36,500 nt of DNA from VRUE01 sp044867925 (lineage in GTDB: Bacteria; Actinomycetota; Thermoleophilia; Solirubrobacterales; 70-9). Location of the stretch: the NCBI GenBank assembly GCA_044867925.1, contig JBIOVV010000075.1:1-36500 (forward strand), given 5' to 3'. How positions within the stretch are numbered: the first letter of the stretch is position 1; every line of letters begins with the position of its first letter. Positions 15,552 through 21,697 of this stretch are shown here, one piece after another. Below the pieces are notes generated by a model. It worked only from the letters and a program-made list of their open reading frames with translations. It was not told the origin of the DNA and did no database searches. The position numbers and the translations under genes were made by a program.

Positions 15552-16019
15552 ATGGGTAGGGGATTTGCGCTTGTCGCCGCGGCTGTCGCGGCCGTGCTCC
15601 TCGTCGCCGGCTGCGGCGACGGCGAGTCGAGCTCTGCCGCGAGCTCGATCTCCAAAGAAGAGTTCGTCGCCAAGGCCGATGCGATCTGCAAACGGGGGAC
15701 CAAGCGGATGGAAGCCGGGCTGGCCGACTTCTTGACCGACGGCGGCAAAATCCAAAAACCAAGTCAAGCGGACAACGAAGAGTTCGTCGTCACCGTCCTC
15801 ACCCCGAGCCTGAGGCAGGAAATCAAGGAACTGCGGGCGCTCGGCGTGCCCGATGGCGACGAGGAAAAGGTCGAAGCGATGATCGGCTCGCTCGAAGAAG
15901 GCCTCGATACCGCCGAAGACGATCCGGCAGTCGTCGCCTCCGGCAGCACCGACATCGTCTTCGGGATCGCCAGTCGCCTCGCCGGCGAATTCGGCATCGA
16001 AGCCTGTGGCAGCCGCTAG
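15552..16019 (+). CDS. Secreted lipoprotein of unknown function
   Basis: 155 residues. A signal peptide with hydrophobic core FALVAAAVAAVLLVAGC ends in lipobox LVAGC, so C20 should be lipidated and the protein anchored on the outer face of the membrane. A Ser-rich linker follows, then an acidic helical domain (SKEEFVAKADAICKRGTKRMEAGL ... ELRALGVPDGDEEKVEAMIGSLEEGLD) ending in EFGIEACGS. C46 and the near-terminal cysteine could form a disulphide. Similar proteins are frequent in Thermoleophilia, but I know no function. It lies between the thiolase and the acyl-CoA dehydrogenase pair and has its own promoter. Confidence 0.85.
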   Translation: MGRGFALVAAAVAAVLLVAGCGDGESSSAASSISKEEFVAKADAICKRGTKRMEAGLADFLTDGGKIQKPSQADNEEFVVTVLTPSLRQEIKELRALGVPDGDEEKVEAMIGSLEEGLDTAEDDPAVVASGSTDIVFGIASRLAGEFGIEACGSR

Positions 16020-16039
16020 GCAGCGGTCCGGCCCCTCAT

Positions 16040-16055
16040 CTGGCTGCTCAGCCAG
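16040..16055. promoter_or_regulatory. Palindrome before the first acyl-CoA dehydrogenase, possible operator
   Basis: CTGGCTG-CT-CAGCCAG, a perfect 7+2+7 inverted repeat. It has the same geometry as the FadR-like operators but a different sequence, and lies 8 bases before the TATGCT -10 candidate. Operator function is a guess from position. Confidence 0.35.
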
Positions 16056-16063
16056 TCGGTCGC

Positions 16064-16069
16064 TATGCT
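16064..16069 (+). promoter_or_regulatory. Putative -10 element (TATGCT) of acyl-CoA dehydrogenase 1
   Basis: TATGCT lies 9 bases before ATG 16079 with no Shine-Dalgarno sequence; probably leaderless. Confidence 0.4.
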
Positions 16070-16078
16070 CCGCAGCCG

Positions 16079-17257
16079 ATGGACCTGACCCTCTCGCCCT
16101 CCGAGCAGCAGTTCCGCGAAGAGGTCCGCGAGTGGATCGAAGCGAACCATCCCGGCCCCGAGCCGGAAGCCGGCCTGGAGGAGGTGATGGCCTTCCGCCG
16201 CGAGTGGCAGCTGAAGATGCATGCCGCCGGCTGGGCCGGGATCTCCTGGCCCAAGGAGTACGGCGGTCGCGGCGCCACCCTGATCGAGCAGGCGATCTTC
16301 GTCGGCGAGGCGGCGCGCCTGGAAGCGCCGAGCCCGGCCAACGTCCTCGGCCTGGCGATGGGCGGGCCGGTGGTGATCGCCCACGGCACCGACGAGCAGA
16401 AGCAGCGCTACCTGGAGCCGATCCTCACCGGTGAGGAGATCTGGTGCCAGGGGTTCTCCGAGCCCGAGTCGGGCTCGGACCTGGCCTCGCTGAAGACGCG
16501 GGCGGTCAAGGACGGAGACGAGTGGGTCGTCACCGGCCAGAAGGTGTGGACCACGTTCGCCCAGTACGCCAAGTGGTGCATGCTCGTTGCCCGCACCGAC
16601 CCCGACGCTCCCAAGCACAAGGGGCTCACCTACTTCTTGATGGACATGGATCAGCCCGGCGTCGAGGCCAAGCCTCTGGTCCAGATCACCGGCGAGGGCG
16701 AGTTCAACGAGGTCTTCATGGAGGAAGCGCGGATTCCCGACGCCAACGTCGTCGGCGGCGTCGGCAACGGCTGGTCGGTGGCGATCACGACGTTGATGAA
16801 CGAGCGCGCCGGTCTCGCCTTCGGGGCGATCGCCCAGATCGCCAACAACCTCAAACGGCTCGGTAACCTGGCCGCCGAGACCCGAGTCAATGGCGGCAGC
16901 GCGGCCGACGACCCGGTCTTCCGCCAACGCCTTGCCCAGCTCCACATCGAGGCGGAGACGATGCGGCTCAACGCCTACCGCGGCCTGACCAAGACGATGC
17001 AGTCGGGCATCCCGGGGCCCGAGGGCTCGCTCGGCAAGTGGCAGTGGGCCGACATCAACCAGCGGATTGCCGAGCTGGCGCTCGACATCGAGGGCGCCTA
17101 CGCGCCGCTGTCGCGTGGCGACGAGCACGTCGTCGCCGGCGGCGCCTGGCAATACAGCTTCCTGCGCTCGCGCGCCAACTCGATCGAGGGCGGCACCACC
17201 GACATCCTCAAGAACATCATCGCCGAGCGCGTGCTCGGCCTGCCGAGGATGAGATGA
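16079..17257 (+). CDS. Acyl-CoA dehydrogenase, FadE family (first of a pair)
   Basis: 392 residues. The family layout is clear: N-terminal helical domain (LSPSEQQFREEVREWI), the middle beta domain with FSEPESGSDLASLKTRAVKDGDEWVVTGQKVWTT, and a C-terminal helical domain ending SRANSIEGGTTDILKNIIAERVLGLP, where FAD and acyl-CoA contacts lie. It oxidises acyl-CoA to 2-enoyl-CoA with transfer of electrons to ETF. The next gene is a second, divergent acyl-CoA dehydrogenase in the same direction, the arrangement seen for alpha2-beta2 FadE pairs of Mycobacterium steroid side-chain degradation (FadE28-FadE29 type). A hetero-oligomer is an inference. The substrate may be a branched or ring-bearing acyl-CoA. 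Confidence 0.93.
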   Translation: MDLTLSPSEQQFREEVREWIEANHPGPEPEAGLEEVMAFRREWQLKMHAAGWAGISWPKEYGGRGATLIEQAIFVGEAARLEAPSPANVLGLAMGGPVVIAHGTDEQKQRYLEPILTGEEIWCQGFSEPESGSDLASLKTRAVKDGDEWVVTGQKVWTTFAQYAKWCMLVARTDPDAPKHKGLTYFLMDMDQPGVEAKPLVQITGEGEFNEVFMEEARIPDANVVGGVGNGWSVAITTLMNERAGLAFGAIAQIANNLKRLGNLAAETRVNGGSAADDPVFRQRLAQLHIEAETMRLNAYRGLTKTMQSGIPGPEGSLGKWQWADINQRIAELALDIEGAYAPLSRGDEHVVAGGAWQYSFLRSRANSIEGGTTDILKNIIAERVLGLPRMR

Positions 17258-17276
17258 GCATTCGAGAGACAATCAC

Positions 17277-17360
17277 CCGCCCGCGGCGGACGCGTGAGCA
17301 AGGACGCGAGATCGCCGGGAATTGTGAGCGCGTCCTTGCGGAAGCAGAGCACGCGGGCGG
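17277..17360. repeat. Two-tier palindrome between the paired acyl-CoA dehydrogenase genes
   Basis: Outer arms CCGCCCGCG (17277-17285) / CGCGGGCGG (17352-17360) and inner arms GCAAGGACGCG (17298-17308) / CGCGTCCTTGC (17329-17339) are both perfect. They are separated by a symmetrical 12/12-base internal loop and enclose a 20-base loop. The right outer arm ends 10 bases before the next ATG and covers the only purine-rich stretch that could serve as ribosome binding site. It does not contain the CTTTTTCGG core of the A-C family. Confidence 0.8.
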
Positions 17361-17370
17361 AATTTAAGTC

Positions 17371-18495
17371 ATGTACTTCGACCTCACCGACGAGCAGCAG
17401 GCGATCAAGTCGACCGCTCACGACTTCCTCGCCGCTCGCTACAAGTCAGAGCGCATCCGTGGGCTGGCGGAGAGCGAGAACGGCTTCGAGCAGTCCGACT
17501 GGGACGAGATGGCCGAGCTCGGCTGGCCCGGCTTGGCGCTGCCGGAGGAGTGGGGCGGACAGGGCCTCGGCGTCGTCGAGCTGGCCGTCCTCTTCGAGGA
17601 GATGGGCTACGCGCTGGCGCCCTCGCCGCTGTTCTCGAACACGATCGCCGGCCTGGCGTTGGCCCTGTGCGGCTCCGACGATCAGCGCGAGCGCTTCCTG
17701 CGGCCGCTGGCCGAGGGCACGCTGCGCGGCACGCCCGCCCTCTGGGACGCCGGCACGCCGGCGACGATCGGCAGTTTCACGATGGAGGCCCGCGCCGACG
17801 GCGACGGCATCGTCCTCGACGGCGAGAAGGTGTTGGTCATGGACGCCGCCGCGGCGGATTTCTTCCTCGTCGCCACCGCGGACGGTCGCCGCCATCTGGT
17901 CGAGCGCAGCGCCGCTGGGGTGACGATCGCACCCTCTACCTCGATTGACACCACCCGCCGCCTCTACGCTGTTCGCTTCGACGGCGTCCGGGTGGCGGCG
18001 GAGAACTCGCTGCCGGCGGCCGGCGCCGACTACTACGCCGTCTTCAACAGGCTTTGCGTCGCCCTCTCCGCCGAGTCGACCGGGATCGCCCAGCGGACGA
18101 TGGAGATGGCGGTCTCCTACGCCAAGGACCGCCAGCAGTTCGGCCGGCCGATCGGCGCCTACCAGGCGGTCTCACACCGCTGCGCCCAGATGCTGCTCGA
18201 GACCGAGAACGCGCGCTCGGCCGTCTACGGCGCCGCCTGGGCGGCGGATGCCGAGCCGGAGTCGCTGGCCACCGCGGCCTCGATGGCCAAGGCCTACGCC
18301 TCGGACGCGGGCTGGCGCGTTCCGGACGCCTCGATCCAGGTGCACGGCGGGATCGGCTTCACCTGGGAGCACGACCTCCACTTCTTCCTCAAGCGCGGCA
18401 AGGCGAACGCCGCGATGTTCGGCGACGCCAAGTGGCACCGCGAACGCGTCGCCGACGCCGTCCTCTCCGCCACCGCCGTGCCGGTATCAGCGTGA
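17371..18495 (+). CDS. Acyl-CoA dehydrogenase, FadE family (second of a pair)
   Basis: 374 residues. N-terminal domain YFDLTDEQQAIKSTAHDFLA and WPGLALPEEWGGQGLGVVELAVLFEEMGYALAPSP; C-terminal domain SYAKDRQQFGRPIGAYQAVSHRCAQMLLETENARSA and IQVHGGIGFTWEHDLHFFLKRGKA, all typical. The middle domain is divergent, lacking the TEPxAGSD loop (ALWDAGTPATIGSF instead), and the C-terminal EGT segment is missing, as in the smaller subunits of heteromeric FadE pairs. It may therefore depend on the first dehydrogenase for FAD or catalysis. It is separated from the first gene by 113 bases holding a strong palindrome, and followed by the flavin oxidoreductase gene. Confidence 0.9.
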   Translation: MYFDLTDEQQAIKSTAHDFLAARYKSERIRGLAESENGFEQSDWDEMAELGWPGLALPEEWGGQGLGVVELAVLFEEMGYALAPSPLFSNTIAGLALALCGSDDQRERFLRPLAEGTLRGTPALWDAGTPATIGSFTMEARADGDGIVLDGEKVLVMDAAAADFFLVATADGRRHLVERSAAGVTIAPSTSIDTTRRLYAVRFDGVRVAAENSLPAAGADYYAVFNRLCVALSAESTGIAQRTMEMAVSYAKDRQQFGRPIGAYQAVSHRCAQMLLETENARSAVYGAAWAADAEPESLATAASMAKAYASDAGWRVPDASIQVHGGIGFTWEHDLHFFLKRGKANAAMFGDAKWHRERVADAVLSATAVPVSA

Positions 18496-18503
18496 CTTCA
18501 CGC

Positions 18504-18548
18504 TCCGCTGTTCCTTTGCCTCGAGATGTATCGAAAATGCACAGCGGA
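18504..18548 (+). promoter_or_regulatory. Hairpin overlapping the ribosome binding site of the flavin oxidoreductase gene
   Basis: TCCGCTGT (18504-18511) pairs perfectly with ACAGCGGA (18541-18548) around a 29-base loop. The right arm includes the first bases of the Shine-Dalgarno GGAAGG (18546-18551) of GTG 18557, so the hairpin could hide it. Function not known. Confidence 0.4.
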
Positions 18549-18556
18549 AGGTCCTC

Positions 18557-19588
18557 GTGAGCGCGCTCGAGCGCATCTCCGTCGCCGCGATCGGCACGAC
18601 CGTCGCCGACCTGGAGGCGGAGACGCAGCGCGCCGAGTCGGCCGGAGTCGAGTGCGTCTGGGCGCCGGAGCTGTTCCGCTCCTCGGTCACCCAGGCCGCC
18701 TACCTCGCCGGCAAGACCGAGCGGATCGACGTCGCCACCGGGATCGCCTGGGCCTTCACCCGCAGCCCCTTCATCCTCGCCGTCAGCGCCCTCGATATCG
18801 ACGAGATGTCCGGCGGCCGCTTCCGCCTCGGTCTCGGCTCGGGGGTCAAGCGGCTCAACGAAACCTGGCACAACGCCGAGTACGGCAAGCCGGCTCCCCA
18901 CTTGCGCGAGGCGATCGAGGCGACGCGGCTGATCATGCAGCAGGCCGGCAAGGGCGAGCCGATCCGCTATGAGGGCTCCTACTACGACATCGACATCAAG
19001 GGCTGGATCCGGCCGCACCCGGCGCCGCGCGAGTCGGTGCCGATCTACACCGCCGGGGTCCAGGGGGGGATGTGCCGGATGGCGGGGGACGTCGCCGACG
19101 GTCTGATCGGCCACCCGATCCAGAGCCTGCGCTGGATCGACGAGGTCGTGGTCAGCTCCTTCGAGGAGGGGCTGAAGCGTTCCGGCCGGGAGCGTTCGAA
19201 CTTCGATTATCTGCCCACGGTCTGTTGCTCGATCGACGACGACGAGGCGCGGGCGATCGAGATGGCCCGCCGCACGATCTCCTTCTACGCCACGGTAAAG
19301 ACCTACATGCCGCTCTGGGAGCTGCACGGCTTCGCCGACAACGCCGTCGCCGCCGGCGAGGCCTTCCGTCGCGGCGACCTCGCCGCCGTGCCGGCCGCGA
19401 TCAGCGACGAGATGGTCGAGACCTACTGCGCCGCCGGCCCGCTCGACAAGGTCCGCGCCCGCGTCGAGGCAACCGCCGAACGCGCCGACGGCCTCTTCCT
19501 CACCCCGCCGACCTACTTCATCTCACCGGAAGAGCTCTCCGAGTTCCAGAACCGCATCATCGAAGCCTTCGGCCCGACCGCCTCCTGA
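18557..19588 (+). CDS. LLM-class (luciferase-like) flavin-dependent oxidoreductase, probably F420
   Basis: 343 residues from GTG 18557, with GGAAGG 5 bases upstream; the frame is open much further upstream but there shadows the acyl-CoA dehydrogenase. The TIM-barrel pattern of the luciferase-like family is visible: ERISVAAIGTTVADLEAETQRAESAGVECVWAPEL, ERIDVATGIAWAFTRSPFILAVSALDIDEMSGGRFRLGLGSGVKRLNETWHN, then PVPIY-like VPIYTAGVQGGMCRMAGDVADGLIGHPI. These features match F420-dependent reductases and related oxidoreductases of actinobacteria, which act on varied substrates; FMN cannot be excluded. Position after the paired acyl-CoA dehydrogenases suggests a role in the same catabolic pathway. 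It overlaps the next gene by 4 bases if that one starts at CTG 19585. Confidence 0.9.
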   Translation: MSALERISVAAIGTTVADLEAETQRAESAGVECVWAPELFRSSVTQAAYLAGKTERIDVATGIAWAFTRSPFILAVSALDIDEMSGGRFRLGLGSGVKRLNETWHNAEYGKPAPHLREAIEATRLIMQQAGKGEPIRYEGSYYDIDIKGWIRPHPAPRESVPIYTAGVQGGMCRMAGDVADGLIGHPIQSLRWIDEVVVSSFEEGLKRSGRERSNFDYLPTVCCSIDDDEARAIEMARRTISFYATVKTYMPLWELHGFADNAVAAGEAFRRGDLAAVPAAISDEMVETYCAAGPLDKVRARVEATAERADGLFLTPPTYFISPEELSEFQNRIIEAFGPTAS

Positions 19589-19866
19589 CCGCGCCGAGCG
19601 AAGACCGCCTGCTCGAAGTGCTCGCTCGCGTGCGCGAGATCCCACCGGGCTTCGTGCGCACCTATGGCGACGTCTCGCCGGGAGCGCCGCGCTTCGCCGG
19701 CGCCGTGCTCTTCGAGGCCGACGATCCCGACCTGCCCTGGTGGCGCGTCGTTCGCGCCGATGGCTCCCTCGCCAAGGGCGCGCGCCAGCGCCGACACCTG
19801 GTCATCGAGGGCGTGCCCTTCCGGGGCGAGCGCGTCGACATGGTCACCGCGCGAGTGCCGGACTGA
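19585..19866 (+). CDS. MGMT-family alkyltransferase-like protein (no active-site cysteine)
   Basis: About 93 residues; the start is uncertain. The frame has no ATG: CTG 19585 overlaps the preceding stop (CTGA), and GTG 19618 or 19630 would shorten the first helix. The body EDRLLEVLARVREIPPGFVRTYGDVSPGAPRFAGAVLFE ... LPWWRVVRADGSLAKGARQRRHLVIEGVPFRGERV is the DNA-binding domain of O6-alkylguanine transferases. The catalytic PCHRV motif is replaced by PWWRV, as in ATL proteins, which bind alkylated bases and pass them to nucleotide excision repair. The segment between YGDV and the recognition helix is shorter than usual. It probably shares a transcript with the flavin oxidoreductase. Confidence 0.75.
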   Translation: MTAPSEDRLLEVLARVREIPPGFVRTYGDVSPGAPRFAGAVLFEADDPDLPWWRVVRADGSLAKGARQRRHLVIEGVPFRGERVDMVTARVPD

Positions 19867-19867
19867 G

Positions 19868-20071
19868 CTACTCGTCGCGGGGGGTGATGCGGAAGGTCGA
19901 GACGACCTCGGCCTGCTTGGCCTCGGGGTGGACGACGTAGGCGCTGGGGCCGCCGCCGAACCAGCCCGCGCTCTCGTTGTCGGCGACGAAGATGCCGGGA
20001 TGGTGCTTGCCGTCGCCGTCCTCGACCCAGACCTTGTCGCCCTCTTTGAAGCCATGCTCGACGCCGCTCAT
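19868..20071 (-). CDS. Small conserved-looking protein, SH3-like (67 residues)
   Basis: ATG start at 20071. The sequence has a tight beta-rich look: GFKEGDKVWVEDGDGKHHPGIFVADNESAGWFGGGPSAYVVHPEAKQAEVVSTFRI, similar in pattern to small SH3-barrel or KOW-like proteins (GDKVWV opening). No family can be named with certainty. It converges on the alkyltransferase-like gene with a 1-base gap and has a putative leaderless -10 TAGGCT 7 bases upstream. Confidence 0.7.
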   Translation of the reverse strand: MSGVEHGFKEGDKVWVEDGDGKHHPGIFVADNESAGWFGGGPSAYVVHPEAKQAEVVSTFRITPRDE

Positions 20072-20078
20072 GGGCCCC

Positions 20079-20084
20079 AGCCTA
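20079..20084 (-). promoter_or_regulatory. Putative -10 element (TAGGCT) of the 67-residue protein gene
   Basis: On the minus strand TAGGCT lies 7 bases before the ATG at 20071. It is the same hexamer as before the ECF sigma and rhomboid genes. Confidence 0.45.
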
Positions 20085-20098
20085 ACTGCTCGCGCGCA

Positions 20099-20131
20099 AG
20101 CCCGGCCCCACTGGTGGCGTGGGGCCGGGCT
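20099..20131 (-). terminator. Strong GC hairpin after the secreted protein gene
   Basis: AGCCCGGCCCCAC (20099-20111) pairs perfectly with GTGGGGCCGGGCT (20119-20131) around a 7-base loop. It lies 16 bases beyond the minus-strand stop at 20148. There is no U-tract; such I-shaped hairpins are common at gene ends in actinobacteria. Confidence 0.6.
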
Positions 20132-20147
20132 CGGTGATCAGGTGCGT

Positions 20148-20672
20148 CTACGGGCAGACGACGAGCAGGTGGAAATCGGCGTCGGCGTCGGCGCCTTTTT
20201 CATCCCGGGTGCGAACTTCGAGCGCGTTCGGGTTTGCCGGTGAGACGTTTGTCTGCGCGTAGCCGGCCCCCGGCACCGTCGTGCCCGCGTTGTTGCGGGA
20301 GGAGACGTTTGCGCAGACGCTCACGTTGGCGGGAAAGACAACCGCGACGGCGCCGCCGCCCTCGGTTGCCGTGATGCCCGCATCGCTTGCACGGGCCAGC
20401 GCTGCGTTGCCGGCCCCGGGCGGATTGTTGACGACCGCCCAGTAGGTATGGGCCGCTCGCTGGGCGGACGGCACCACACCGAGCTTGTTGGTGTTGATCT
20501 GGAAGCCGGTAAGCGTCTTCTTCTTCAGCTTGCCGCCCCCGATCGTCTGCTTTTTGATCGCGCCGCCGTTGATCCTCTGCGCGGCGTAGGCCGTGCCGGC
20601 AAGCGCGGCGATCAGGGCGATGACCGCGACGACCATCGCCGGTGAAGGTCTCCTGCTCCTCTTGGCGTCCAT
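20148..20672 (-). CDS. Secreted protein with signal peptide, unknown function
   Basis: 174 residues. The N terminus KRSRRPSPAMVVAVIALIAALAGTAYAA is a Sec signal peptide with probable cleavage after AYA, of a kind very common in Solirubrobacterales. The next part, QRINGGAIKKQTIGGGKLKKKTLTGFQINTNKLG, is a short repetitive Gly/Lys module that recurs in this protein group, followed by an Ala/Val/Asn-rich beta domain (YWAVVNNPPGAGNAALARA, VFPANVSVCANVSSRNNAG). Two cysteines (VCAN and the C-terminal VVCP) may form a disulphide. No enzyme motif is seen. Ribosome binding site AAGGGGG stands just before the ATG. A 17-base-pair palindrome (20689-20744) lies directly upstream. Confidence 0.85.
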   Translation of the reverse strand: MDAKRSRRPSPAMVVAVIALIAALAGTAYAAQRINGGAIKKQTIGGGKLKKKTLTGFQINTNKLGVVPSAQRAAHTYWAVVNNPPGAGNAALARASDAGITATEGGGAVAVVFPANVSVCANVSSRNNAGTTVPGAGYAQTNVSPANPNALEVRTRDEKGADADADFHLLVVCP

Positions 20673-20688
20673 GAGCCCCCTTCGGTTG

Positions 20689-20744
20689 CGAGACGTGTCT
20701 GAGCTTTACCCACAAATGGGGTGGTTTAGCTCAGACACGTCTCG
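20689..20744. repeat. Perfect 17-bp palindrome in the gap before the secreted protein gene
   Basis: CGAGACGTGTCTGAGCT (20689-20705) is exactly complementary to AGCTCAGACACGTCTCG (20728-20744), with a 22-base loop that itself can pair ACCC/GGGT. It lies 36 bases after the metallo-hydrolase stop and 16 bases before the secreted protein start, both on the minus strand. It could end the first transcript or act in the 5' leader of the second. No U-tract follows. Confidence 0.8.
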
Positions 20745-20780
20745 AGGGCTGCGGTTTCGCTGTAGCTGCAAGGCGCTTGT

Positions 20781-21449
20781 TTATGCCGGCAGGGCGGCGA
20801 CGAAGCGCTCGAAGGCGGCGATGTCGGTGACGGCCGGGCCGTGCCCGGGGAGGATCAGGCTGGGATTCAGCTCGGCGAGCTTGCGGATCGAGCGGCGGTT
20901 CTCGGGCGGGTCGTAGGTGAAGACGTCAGGCGGCTCCTTGACGCCTGGAAGCCCGGTGGCGTAGCTCATGTTGCGGATCACGTCGCCGCAGATCGCCACC
21001 CGGTCGGAGTCGCGGAAATAGATCACCTCGCCGCGCGAGTGACCGGGCGCGTGGATGACCCGGAATCCCGCCACCTCGTCAGCTTCGCTCAAGACCTTGC
21101 CGACCTCGTGCGGGGGCCCCTGCCAGAACCTCTTGATGACCCGGTTGAAGGGATTGTTCGGCGCGGACTCCTGAACCGGGCGCCGTCCCTCCATCGCGTC
21201 GACGTCGTCGGCGTGGCAGGCGAGCGGGATTCCTCGCGCTTCGCAGACGTCCTTGGCGACTCCCTGGTGGTCGGGATGAACGTGCGTGAGGGCGAGCAGC
21301 GAGAGCTCGCGTCCCTCGATCTCGGCGAAGACGCGGCCGCGATCCCAGCGGGTGCCGGCGTCGATCAGGACGTCTTCGGCGAGGTAGACGTTGACGCTTG
21401 GCGCCGGGAACTGCTTGAGCCGCCAGACTCCCGGCGCGAGCGGCTTCAA
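20781..21449 (-). CDS. MBL-fold metallo-hydrolase
   Basis: 222 residues. The metal-binding motif THVHPDHQG gives H56, H58, D60 and H61. Further ligands are the histidine in VIHAPGHSRGEV, the aspartate in VAICGDVI and the histidine in LILPGHGPAV, in the normal order of glyoxalase II-like metallo-beta-lactamase-fold hydrolases. These use two metal ions to hydrolyse thioesters, phosphodiesters, lactones and others; the substrate is not evident. The start is TTG 21449 in a TTGA overlap with the stop of the 83-residue protein gene, so it is probably the third gene of a coupled operon (23103 to 20781). Confidence 0.9.
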   Translation of the reverse strand: MKPLAPGVWRLKQFPAPSVNVYLAEDVLIDAGTRWDRGRVFAEIEGRELSLLALTHVHPDHQGVAKDVCEARGIPLACHADDVDAMEGRRPVQESAPNNPFNRVIKRFWQGPPHEVGKVLSEADEVAGFRVIHAPGHSRGEVIYFRDSDRVAICGDVIRNMSYATGLPGVKEPPDVFTYDPPENRRSIRKLAELNPSLILPGHGPAVTDIAAFERFVAALPA

Positions 21450-21697
21450 TGGCGACCGATCCCCATCGTGCCGCGAGGGTCGCCGCTGTGTCTGGCGAGC
21501 TCCTCGAGCTCGGCGATCTTGCGTTCGCCTTCGCGACGGGCGGGGTCATCGCCGCCGAGCGGCTCGATCAGGCGGCGGATCCGGTTGCGGACCTGCAGCG
21601 CGAAGTGGGGGGTAGAGGCGCCGGCAAGGGCGCGGATGTCCTCGGCGGTGACGCGGTGGCCACCGCCGAGCAGCTCTGGGCTCTCGGCCTCGCTCAC
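21446..21697 (-). CDS. Small helical protein of unknown function (83 residues)
   Basis: GTG start at 21697 in a GTGA overlap with the upstream gene, and a stop overlapping the next gene by 4 bases, so it is translationally coupled on both sides. The sequence is charged and helical: HRVTAEDIRALAGASTPHFALQVRNRIRRLIEPLGGDDPARREGERKIAELEELARHSGD. Its RVTAEDIRALAGASTPHFALQVRNRI part may bind nucleic acid or a partner by a short helix-turn-helix, but no family can be named. It always being between a wall-binding-like protein and a metallo-hydrolase would be worth checking in relatives. Confidence 0.7.
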   Translation of the reverse strand: MSEAESPELLGGGHRVTAEDIRALAGASTPHFALQVRNRIRRLIEPLGGDDPARREGERKIAELEELARHSGDPRGTMGIGRH

